Source: Alopecurus myosuroides
Lineage: Eukaryota; Streptophyta; Magnoliopsida; Poales; Poaceae
Reading direction: 5' to 3'
Length of the DNA stretch: 64,000 nt
Assembly: GCA_028641055.1 (NCBI GenBank)
Contig: CM054058.1
Span: 502,465,919-502,529,918, forward strand
Of the stretch, positions 44,468-54,484 are shown piece by piece. The notes beneath the pieces were generated by a model, which was not told where the DNA came from, searched no databases, and saw nothing but the letters and a program-made list of their open reading frames with translations. The position numbers were made by a program, and so were the translations under genes. Every line of letters begins with the position of its first letter. Positions within the stretch are counted from its first letter, which is position 1.

Positions 44468-44703
44468 CTACCTCCGTTCCGATGAATAAGGCGCACACGC
44501 ATTTCAAGACAAACTTTGACCGAAAGATTTGAGTAACAATATCTTGACTATATAGTGCAACTTTGACATTGTTAGATTTCTAGTGAAAAACACTTTTTAA
44601 TGATATTGATTTTATACCAAATACTATTATATATATGGATAAATTTTTGGTCAAAGACAAATCTCGAAATACGTGCGCGCCTTATTCATTGGAACGGAGG
44701 GAG
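44468..44703. mobile_element. Stowaway MITE in the promoter of gene copy 3
   Basis: CTACCTCCGTTCCGATGAATAAGGCG at the left and CGCCTTATTCATTGGAACGGAGGGAG at the right form the TIRs. TA target duplications are at 44466-44467 and 44704-44705. The equivalent place in copy 2 (about 43128) is empty, so it inserted after the duplication. Confidence 0.95.
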
Positions 44704-44915
44704 TAGCGATTTATTCCCTAGTTCTTTTATTTGTTGATCGTTCATTTATTCATTTGATACTATCTTAAATTTCATATTGCAGAAGAAATTATTATACCAT
44801 AATTAAGGCTGATCATTATCATAAAGATTTTCTTCCCTAGCGTCCATATATGAGTTGCCATGCGCTTGACCAACCAAACAAAACAACACCTTTGTGCACA
44901 CTGCATAGTACCACA

Positions 44916-45467
44916 ATGGCCAACCGATCGACAGTGTGCGTAGCTATGGCCCTCGTTGTGCTCCTCTCCATGTTCTCGGGCTTCCCCACCACGCACGCCG
45001 ATGCCGGCTTCATCTCCCGCACGTGCAAGAAGACCAAAAACCCGGCCCAATGTGTGGCCGTGCTGAGCGCTTACCCGGAGAGCGCCAAGGCTTCCACCGA
45101 GCATGACCTCGCCAACATCACACTACAAATCGCCATGGACACCGCCCAGCACAACCTCGAGGTCATTGACAAGCTTGGCAATAATAGCCATATGGGTACC
45201 CCCGAGGGGGATGCTCTGGCCGCCTGCCTTGGGGCCTATATGGACGCCGCTGCTGACCTTTACTGGGACGGCCGCCCGGACTTCGACGACGGGGACTACG
45301 CTGGCACATCGAAGCTCTTGTCGGGCGCGAAGGACGCCGGTGATGCATGCGAGAACGAATTCAAAGCGATCAGGCAAGAAAGTCCCCCGTGACCGACATT
45401 AATCGCCAGATGAAAGAGCGCTTGCGGCGTCGCCAGCGACGTGGTCGACCTGCTTATCCCCAAGTGA
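44916..45467 (+). pseudogene. Pectin methylesterase inhibitor/invertase inhibitor-like, copy 3, frameshifted
   Basis: It starts MANRSTVCVAMALVVLL at 44916 and keeps the signal peptide, FISRTCKKTKNPAQC hairpin, AACLGAYMDAAADL and DACENEF. Compared with copies 1 and 2 it has two extra bases between 45375 and 45390, causing a stop at 45390-45392, and one more extra base near 45421. Together they restore the original frame for the final NLLIPK-like end (stop 45465-45467). The predicted 158-residue product lacks the last helix and its cysteine. It could be expressed in truncated form, but loss of function is more likely. Confidence 0.8.
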
Positions 45468-48086
45468 TCACAACTCTTTCTTGGCTTGATCATGCATGTT
45501 GCCTATCAATAATTGTTGTTACTCGCCCGTCTCGTTACATTTTCTGGTGGTCAAAGTCTCAAAGGGGTATATGAATTAACGAGTACCGTACTCCTTTTCG
45601 CTGGAATACATGCTTTGCGACTTCTTTGGCAAGGCTGTCTGCATTCATAATAAAGGAATTGAGAAAATGCATAATGTTTGGTATACAATGTGGTAGATGA
45701 TGACCTTGCCCCAAGATCCGAGGTATTACTTGCATTTGATCACAGAGAGAAGACAACCTGATCCCGCGACGGATTCTGCGAGATCGAACAGTAAGGCTGC
45801 TGAAAAACGGGTGTCTAATGCTCGGTGTCAGGCTTGTTCACCCATCTTATATATCAGGATTGCAGAGTATTCTTGATTCTTGGCTGGCCGAATCTACCAT
45901 GTCGAGAAAGACAGACGATGGTTAGCAAGCACATCGGTAGCGTGCTTCCGTGTCCGTGCATCGGTAGCGACTGCTGTCCGCGACCTATGTATAACTTGGA
46001 GTGGGACGTTTATGGTCGCCGAGTTGGGTAGCGCGAGCTTCGGGGGTACTGTACCAGTTGGGATGACGATATGGAAATGGGGCAGTGGGAAGAGAAAATT
46101 TAGCTTGCTGGGTATGTCCCCCGGATGCCTTCAGCCCTAGGATCTCTCCCTCCATGAGTCTTGGCGGCCGACCCAGGGGTCCCGAAGGAAGGTAAAGACC
46201 CATCTCTACCAACTGCTTTTTTTTATCTTGAACAATGGTGTTACTAAACGAAATCAGATCCCAAAAACTATAAGATCACACGATGCAGTTTGATATCTGT
46301 GAACAGATACTAATAAAAAATCATATCCGGTTCACAACTTCTGGTTAGCACCTGTCTAGCTGGGCAGCATATTAGATGTAAGGTACTGTAGCTAACAGAG
46401 AAATGTAAATTTTATCAGATATTCAGAGAAGTGCAACAGTCTTCAACTCTCCAACAGTCTGAAATAAAAGAAAACAAACCGTTGACAAAAGTCTGAAAGT
46501 TGATTTTTATTTTGATCGACACGGACCGGTTGCTTCTGGATAACTTTACAAAAAAAAACTTACCTTTTCTTTACCCCCTGCCTGCTAACTTACCTTTTAG
46601 AAAGGTCAAGACACGCTCGATGAGGTAATTGTTGACCTGGACCATGTATTAACTTACATCAGGAAAATTGCTACAAAAACAATAGCTGAAAAATACTGTG
46701 AAAATTCATGGGACTATGTATTTGTACATGATAGGCGATACCGCAAGTCTGAATATTTCTATGTTCCCTAAAATAATTTCACAGGTCACTCACTTTTCAA
46801 AGTATTTGAATAACATCCAGCCATTACCATCTCACCGCACTTGATATATAAAGCACAGAATCCCCTACAAAAATACAGGATAAAATTTGCAGTAATATTA
46901 CAAAACAATTGATTTTTTTTTCAAAAGTGCAAGTTCTGGCTTACTAAATTTCGGTTTTAGTTGACTATAAGTGTTCTCCAAGTTCTGGCTTTTGGCATAA
47001 TTACATTACTTTCAAAGAAGAGGATGCAGTGCAAGAATACCCAAAACAAGGATTTTTGGTAATATTCTTCCCTGCCCGAACATAGCTATATAGAGTACAA
47101 TCAGTAGATGAGAGTATGAGACGATACAAATACTACACTCTAGTGTAAAGGCTACACAGTGATATAGATGCATTAGCTGTGATGATACCACGTGCATTGT
47201 ACGTCCAGAGACTGAATGTTTGAACTATGTTCTGGACGAAGCTTTGCAGAACAATGTTTATCTAACCGTGAGTGACAGGAAAAGTGCCGCAGGAACACAA
47301 ATACGTAGCCGCAGTAAATGCAGGCCAAAGCTTTGCATTCTGAAACCAGAAGCAGCTGTACGTAGTAGGCTAGTTCGTCGGCGAACTGGCGATCTGATAA
47401 TGGATTGGTAACTCAGCGAGCTCCCTTGCGCAACCCATGGCCAACCAGGTCACGGAGGATGCTCTCTATGTTCACCTATGAAGCAGAGGTGCAGACTTAG
47501 GGAACAGTGGTCTGATATGTAAAGAAAAACGACAGTCGGTCCACAGGACTCTCGATACAACCACTTCGAACCGCATTTAAAATAGTTTCTTGCTGAAACA
47601 GGATCTAGTTGTTTGATGAGAGAGTAGAGAGCACTGTCAACAACCCTTGACTGACAGTTGGCAGACAAAATCATCCAAATCAAAGAACTGTGATGTACAT
47701 TCTGATCATCCAAATCAAACAAATGTGAAGAAACATTTATATTTGATCATACCAGAATCTTGCAACATTTATTTGCAATCACATGAATAACTTGAGGGAA
47801 GAGAAAAGAGGGCATTTTATCTATACAAAAGAAAGACTTGTTCTGAGGGTACATTGAAAACTGTTTCCCAGCAAGATGTATTTTGCCTGATCTCACTCAC
47901 AGTCACAGATGATGTCAATAGTCAGCGTTACAATATGACTGCCTTTCTAATAAGGTATAAAACAACAAGACTAAAGCTACCCAAAAGCAGAAAACCAACA
48001 AAACACTTGATGTTGATAGAGGTACTAACATTTACATAAGCCTGCGAGCCCTCACAACAGGTGTTGCCAAGTTTCCATCTATATTA
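45468..48086. other. Intergenic, 3' flank of copy 3 then unassigned sequence
   Basis: The first 200 bp match the 3' flanks of the other inhibitor genes. 45870-46200 is moderately GC-rich without a clear frame. 46200-48086 is AT-rich; its last part (47450-48086) is probably 3' untranslated sequence of the minus-strand gene at 48208. Confidence 0.35.
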
Positions 48087-48180
48087 CTCCCTCCGATCCT
48101 AAAAAAGTGTCGCTACAAATGAACTAATGCTATACAACCTATAGGTATAGCTTCCGACACTTTTTTAGGATCGGAGGGAG
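48087..48180. mobile_element. Short Stowaway MITE, 94 bp
   Basis: Perfect 26-bp TIRs (CTCCCTCCGATCCTAAAAAA on the left and its complement on the right), with TA at 48085-48086 and 48181-48182. It sits 27 bp downstream of the stop codon of the minus-strand gene, so it is probably in that gene's 3' UTR and can fold into a near-perfect hairpin. Confidence 0.95.
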
Positions 48181-48207
48181 TACTATTGTTTATCGAAACC
48201 TGAGATC

Positions 48208-50474
48208 TTAGTTCCCCGTATATGCCACTTCATTAATTTTTTGCTTGCTCGCATTCTCATTGTTAACTGCCGATGTCCTTGCTGCACCATTTGCAGTTGG
48301 ATCTGCAACATCTGAAAACAATCAACTTATTGAATTCTGTTGGCATTGGCCAAGCCTCGTTGCTTGACGTTTAGGAAAACATATATATCGTCAGCAACGA
48401 TTCAGATTATAATCTAGCAGCTATGACAAAGAATATCCGTCTGAAGCTGATGAAACTATGACTGTGCAAGGCTACTTTATGATCATAAGAAATATGATGG
48501 AATAGAGCATACTGTTCGTTAATGAAACTGAATGACGTTACGCAACAGAAACAGAAATGAACATTCCTATAGATACCCATGGCATGAAAACATTTACAGC
48601 TAGTCTGCTACTAGTCCCCATCTTAACTACTGGCATTCATCAATAATTGATATAAACATTGGATATATTAGCATAAATCATACGTTACCTGCAACCATAG
48701 AGCTTACTTTTTTAAAATAACGTCATCTCATAAAAATCCCCAAAAAGTGAAGGCTATACTTAACTAATAATCTGATATACCTGCATGTAAAATTAAAATT
48801 TTAATTTCAGGCGGTATTGAAGTTTTGAAAAGGGGGAAACAACTACAACAGCATAAAAACTTTCTCCATGGCATCTTGGCAAACTCCTGTGGAGTTCAAA
48901 CTGGAAACCAAACGCTGGCACAGAACTGAATATACTATCTTTTCAGAAAGCTATGGAAATTTTTACAATGATTTGGTGCTCCCATAAAATATGTTTATAT
49001 GATTGCAACTGATATGTCGTTTGCAATGGATATGTTTGCCACCAGCATTGCCAGGGGCAACAAACTAATCTTTGTGTGCAATCGTGCAAACTCGCATAGG
49101 CCACTGGATGGTAATTGAATGGTCCACATTTTTTAGTAATCATTGGTGACAGCCCTCATTAACAATTTCCAAACAGGTGCATGTTATTCAGAAATATGTC
49201 TACCTAGCTCAAGATCATTTTCATATGACACTTGCTAGACCCATCACAAATATCATAATAAGATTAAATCAGTTTGCGTTAGGAGAAAGATGATTATTAC
49301 CTCTATATGACTCCTTATAACATGTTCTTAGGCCATTTGTAGTTATCTTTCAAGGTCTATGTTGCTTGCTGTTGAGCTAACATGGCCATGTGAAATAAAA
49401 GGTAGAGATGCTGAGGGATCCCCAGTGTTCTGTCGGGTTTTCTGTGGTTGATTAGAAGTACCTGCTTCTCCTAATTGTGACGTACTTGATGTAGCATTTA
49501 GAGGTCCTGAATACCTGCTGATTGAATAAAAGGACTTAGTGTTATAGTATTGGGGTTATAGTATTAGCATGTACGGCACAAGATACCACTATTTCACAAT
49601 CTATCAGTATATAATGAAAACATCCAAACACAGGGACAAGCCCAATCTCCAGTACTTAAGATCTAACAAAAATGGCTATGACAACCTAGTCCTAGTAGAC
49701 TTGTTCAAGCAGAATAATGACCCTCTCACAGTAAGACCGACTCTGACAAATGCAAATTTACTTAATCATGAACACGATAACCACAAGACATAGTGTTCCA
49801 CGGACAAATGGAGCATATGGGGAAATTTTGGTTTTTGCCTCAAGTGCTGCATTCATCTAGTTTCTTTCTTTTTCACTGTTTGAACCAACATGGCAGTGGG
49901 ACAGTAATCTTCTTACTAAGACACTATATGTATGCATAGCCTCAAGGAAATCATGACAAAATAGGTTTCACTATACGTATCTGAGCATTTTTTTTTTTCC
50001 AAATACCATGATTTCGTTTTCCTCTACAGCTAATGCATGATTCTGCTTTGTATCTTTTCTTATCAGCAGTTATAAATGGATTGTGTGTGAATGACAATGA
50101 CTTTATTCTGGTTTCGTTTGGTACGAAATATTTGTTGCTAAGAAGATGGTGATAGATGAGTACTTGTTTAGTCAACACCAAACAATTTCCAAGGAATAGT
50201 TGGGGAACAAACAAAAGAAATGCCAACTTTGGGTATGAAATTCTTGATGTTTAACACGATAAGATAGCTAAAGCTATCTACAAGAATAACATTAGTAAAC
50301 AGTGCGGTCAAAAAGAGGAAAACACTTCACTAACCTTGGAATCACAACTTGGTGAGCTCGGGTGTTAATTTGAAGGTCTGTTTGTGCCATTTTCTCTAGC
50401 ACACAATAATTGTACAGGAAATTATCTAAATTTCTGGCCTGCTCAATAGTCATTCCCATACAGGTTGATGGAAC
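48208..50474 (-). CDS. Unrecognised spliced protein, three exons seen
   Basis: Exon A 50474-50335 (acceptor GTGCAG, donor CCAAG|GTTAGT), exon B 49514-49462 (acceptor CAGCAG, donor AGCAG|GTACTT) and exon C 48311-48208 (acceptor TTTTCAG, stop TAA). The phases match at both junctions. About 98 residues: a conserved-looking block MGMTIEQARNLDNFLYNYCV then EKMAQTDLQINTRAHQVVIPR, followed by a Ser/Thr/Ala/Asn-rich tail ending NEVAYTGN. If intron 2 is retained, the frame of exon B continues to TAA at 49343, giving a different tail. Exon A begins with an acceptor, so 5' exons are missing or non-coding; the first Met is at 50459. No family is recognised. Confidence 0.55.
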
Positions 50475-50777
50475 CTGCACAGGTTCAAAAATACACAGTC
50501 AATCAATATGCAAGCAAAGAAGGTCAATGTTAGCTTACAAAGAAAGGACAAATGAAGGTGTAGGATACCAAATAGCAACATTTTGCTAAATAGTTTGTAT
50601 GCAAATAGAAAGGGCACAATGCCATGTCTATATCCTATCGGTGGCAACAGAAAGTGGAAAAAGAAGTGCTAAAGGTACTGAGCCTGATTTGTGGTCAGAT
50701 AAGATAGAACTGTAATGGCATATTAGCAGAAGCAAATACTCTTACAGGAGGCAAGGAACTATTAATGCAAAACAGGT

Positions 50778-51742
50778 GACATTTCAAGAAGAAACTTTAT
50801 TTTAGAAAGAAACTACTTTGCTTTGCATCTTTATGGAGTAGAAGAAAAGGACAAACATCTTTGCTCTGCATCTCTATGAAGTGTGGTCAAAATCTTTTTG
50901 TTTTGCATCTTTTATGGTGTAATAAATATGCAATGATGTGTTCCTTGAGATGATACTCTACGCCTGCCCTGTTGGTTAGGTGATCCTTGCAGCAAATACG
51001 AAGATGCAATGCAATGCTTTAGCCACAGATAATAGCCGTTTTTAGGATTGAAATAAGGATATGCTCTACAAAGATGAATGTGCTGCTTGTGTCAAATACT
51101 GGTTTCTAAGATCTTGCATGGTATGTCTATAAGATTTACTTTGACCAACCATGTTTAGAGTAGGGAAAAAGGTCAAAAGATCAAACTTTCCCTTCAGTTC
51201 TGAGTTGAATCCAGTATTCACTTTTCCCATGCATAGAACAGGGAAATGGCAATAAAGTGAGTGAGGACAGCAAAAGCAAAGTGCACATCCGAAACAGAGC
51301 ACGAGTCACACAAGAAAGAGATTGCTGAATTTTCTAAGAGAAAAGCAGTCCCTCCAAACTTAACACTTTCTTACGGATTACACATATGTGAAATGAAAAC
51401 GCTAATATTGTTGCTTCTGTGACACATTCATCTTTTAGAGCAACACCTTCATCTTTTAGAGCATATCCTTATTTCAATCCAAAAACTGTGTATTACCTAT
51501 GGCTACAACATTGCATCTCATCTCCGTATTTGTTTCAAGGATCACCTAGCGTAAAGAGTACCATCTCAAGGAACACAACATTGCATATTTATTACCCCAT
51601 AAAGATGCAAAACAAAAGGAGATTTTGGCTACTTACACTTGATAATGATGCAGAGCAAAGATGTTTGTCTTTTCGTCTACTCCATAAAGATGCAACACAA
51701 AGTAGTTTCTTTCTTTAAAAAAAATTGTCTTCCTGAAATGTC
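50778..51742. repeat. Large inverted repeat, arms about 305-320 bp
   Basis: The left arm 50778-51082 is the imperfect reverse complement of the right arm 51423-51742. Shared landmarks are TTTGCATCTTTATGGAGTAG, ATGCAATGATGTGTTCCTTGAG and GAAATAAGGATATGCTCTA. The loop is about 340 bp. It lies between the unknown gene and the ELF4-like gene; neither arm encodes a protein. Confidence 0.85.
51086..51352. repeat. Direct repeat, left copy (pair at 51779-52065)
   Basis: Collinear with 51779-52065, from TTGTGTCAA to GCAGTCCC, including AACAGAGCACGAGTCACACA. It forms the loop of the inverted repeat. Confidence 0.85.
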
Positions 51743-51778
51743 GCCCGTTTTCGATCTTTTTGAACATATCCAAACAAG

Positions 51779-52065
51779 TTGTGTCAAGTACTGGTGTCCA
51801 CTGTCTTGCATGGTATGCCTAAAAGATTTATGTAGACCACACATGTTTGGAGTCAGAAAAAAGGCCAAAAGATGCAACTTTTACGAACACCCTTCAGTTA
51901 TGAGCTGTATCCAGTAATCACTTTTCCAATGCATAGAACAGGGAGTAAAACGAGGACACTATTTCAGAAACAAGGAAGCAAAAGGACAATGCACATCTGA
52001 AACAGAGCACGAGTCACACAAGAACGAGATTGCTGAACTTTGTATCTAAGAGAAGAGCAGTCCCG
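51779..52065. repeat. Direct repeat, right copy
   Basis: Second copy of the 51086-51352 sequence, beginning 37 bp beyond the right inverted arm and ending about 330 bp from the stop codon of the ELF4-like gene. Confidence 0.85.
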
Positions 52066-52398
52066 TCGCCAAGCTTAACAATTGGATTATACATATGTCT
52101 AACCGAAACTACGCATGCGACACGATCGGTATATCTAAGAACGGAGCATCAGGCTGTAAGGAACCCCAGATGTTCAGCAATTTTACTTAGCTACCCCCCA
52201 CTTTATTTACTCTTTGCATCCCCTGATACAGTCATGCTCTGTCTGTCTTTGCGACAGACAACAAGCTGCCCCCATGTCCACAACTCAGCTCAGAACGCTA
52301 AAAACAAGGAAAAGGAGAAACAATTCTGGAATCTGACAATGACGAATCTAAATCTGAACGACAGGGGAGAGGAGGGGGTTGCTGGGCGGTTCCTTGCT

Positions 52399-52725
52399 CT
52401 ACGGGGGAGAGCGAGGCCTCTTCTTGGCCTCGAGGGAGCGGTTGAAGGCGGTGGAGAGGTCGGAGTAGAGGTTGACGATGCGGGCGATGTTGCTGTTGAG
52501 CTCGCGGATGAGGGCGACGTTGCGGTTGAGGCCGTCCGCCTCGCGGGCCTCGTGGTTCTGGCCAATCTCCTGGATCAGCATCCGGTTGTGCTCCAGGACG
52601 GTCTGCACCTCGCGGAAGCTCCGCTGCAGGGTCTGCACCGCCCTCCCGTTCCCCGCGCCGTTCTCGCTCGGGGGCGCCTCGCCGTTGCCGTTGCCGTTGC
52701 CGCTGCCGCCGCCGCCGTTCTCCAT
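52399..52725 (-). CDS. ELF4L: EARLY FLOWERING 4-like protein (DUF1313)
   Basis: 108 residues, single exon, ATG at 52725 and TAG at 52399-52401. A Gly/Asn-rich N-terminus (MENGGGGSGNGNGNGEA) precedes the ELF4 domain at about residues 30-95: TLQRSFREVQTVLEHNRMLI, QEIGQNHEA, LNRNVALIRELNSNIARIVN, LYSDLSTAFNRS. A short basic KKRPRSPP tail may be a nuclear signal. This matches ELF4/ELF4-like proteins in length, intronless structure and core motifs. ELF4 works in the nucleus in the evening complex with ELF3 and LUX, repressing clock and growth genes. The frame is intact. Its promoter region is amplified upstream as 5' fragments. Confidence 0.92.
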   Translation of the reverse strand: MENGGGGSGNGNGNGEAPPSENGAGNGRAVQTLQRSFREVQTVLEHNRMLIQEIGQNHEAREADGLNRNVALIRELNSNIARIVNLYSDLSTAFNRSLEAKKRPRSPP

Positions 52726-53430
52726 CACTGCCGCTCGCTCGCTCGCCCGCCCTGATCTGACTCTGCTTATGGGAGGTGTTCAGTGGGGAGCAGTCACGCG
52801 AAGAGCGAGGGGAGAGAGGAGATTTGGGGGGGATTATATGGGCGCGGGGTCCAGGCGGTCAGGCCAGGGCCCTGTTGAGATCCTTTCCATGTGGACGGAC
52901 GGTCCCAGGAATTGCTCGCTGCCCTAGGTACGTGGCCACCGTCCCCTTTTCTCTCCCGGGGCTCTTTCTTTTTGGTTGCCAAAAAAAATGATGATACTAC
53001 CATTCCAGTTTGTGGATTGTACACTCGTCGCCCAAACAAATTTCATAATCATTTTTCAATAAAATCAAATGCTAATATGGAAAGTTCACTGGTATAGCTA
53101 AGAGATCTTGAACCCAACAAGCAAAACATAGATATTGAGAGTTTGAGATCCTTCCATGTGGAATGAAAAGCTCTAGAATTCAAGGGAGAGATGAAAAGCG
53201 CCCAAATTGATTTTGATTCTCCCTCAATTTACCGGACATATCTGAGCAGTGGATTATTGGGTTTTAAGATACTTCTCTATGGGTCATCTTCCCTTGCGGC
53301 CCCGCTTTTGGATGACTTTCCATAGCTTGTTATGTTACCATTTTCGGTTTATGTATTGTGCGCTCGTTGCCCAAGAAAATTTCATAATCTAGAAGAACAA
53401 CTAAATCTAAGATGGAAATTTCACGGGTAG

Positions 53431-54171
53431 CTAATATAAGAGAGCTTGAACCCGACTGGCAAAATATAAATATAGAGCTTTAGATCCTTGGATGTGGAAT
53501 GAAAGCTCTGAAATTATAGGAGGGAGAGGGGGCGCGAAGATTTCTTTCGCTTTTCCCTCGAGTGACCCAACGTATCTTGGAAAAGGATGATATCTCCTTA
53601 TAGGTCCTCTCACCTCATGCCCCGGTTTTGGACATAGCTTGTCTCCTAGAATCTTTCTAGATAATTGATCCTGGCCTTGCATAGAAACTACACATGATAT
53701 ATGATAATATGAGGGAGTGAATTTGCCATATGTTGCACTGTTCTTTCTAGGGGAGAGAAAAGGAGGATCAAATTTTCGAGCCAGGATTATAGAATAAATA
53801 ATAATAATAAACACATACAATTGGTCGTTGTCGCATCCGGTTGTCGAGGTGATGAGTGAAGGATGGAAGCTCAGATCTGACCAGAAAACAACAAAGGGCA
53901 ATAGGATTTTACCACGAGGATGATAGTTCAAAGATAATTGAAACTCACCAAGACGATGACGGAGGACCAGATCCAGACTACAACCATCGAGAGGATGATG
54001 ATGGTGACCTTTTTCTAGATCCGGTCTTGCTAGCGAAAATAGATTGCCTTCCTCATCCTCTTGATAGTTCCTGTGGAACGCAAAAGGGTTGACATGGATC
54101 ACTTCATGCGGTACAAATCTAGGCATATGGATGTCGAAGAAGGCATCCTCAATGTTTCGCCGAGGTAACAA
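53431..54171 (-). other. Open frame in the upstream repeat, probably non-coding
   Basis: 246 codons beginning MLPRRNIEDAFFDIHMPRFV. The first ~85 codons are also open at 56834-56571, and the matching place in unit 3 (about 59337) is frameshifted. No domain is recognised and the later part is low-complexity. It could be an exon fragment swept into the repeat. Confidence 0.2.
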
Positions 54172-54377
54172 GGGAGGGACAATTATTCAAAGCATAATCG
54201 GAGGGAGAAGAGGGTTGTAAGAGGAGTGGAGAATGGAGAGAGGCGGGCAATGGTGGAGGAGAACTCTTTGGGATGGAAGAGCTATTCGCCTGGGTGTCTA
54301 TGAGTCCATCGTTATACAAATAATAAGTACATACTATTGATTATTGGCGCATCTTGCCATTGGACAACAAAGGAAGG

Positions 54378-54484
54378 TTGGAGACTAGATCTGCACCGCC
54401 CTCCCAATCCCTGCACCGTTCTCGCTCGGGAACACCTCGTCGTCGTTACCGTTGTAGCTGCCGCCGCCACCTTCTCCATCACTA
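54378..54484 (-). pseudogene. ELF4-like 5' fragment, unit 2
   Basis: The start codon and Gly-rich N-terminus are recognisable, but one base is missing right after the second codon, shifting the frame. Homology stops at the same point as in the other fragments, about 30 codons in. The 54465-54600 part is duplicated again at 54612-54750. Confidence 0.7.

Noticed and set aside
52030..52755. 241-codon plus-strand ORF
   Set aside because: It is the complement of the ELF4-like gene; the minus strand has the conserved domain.
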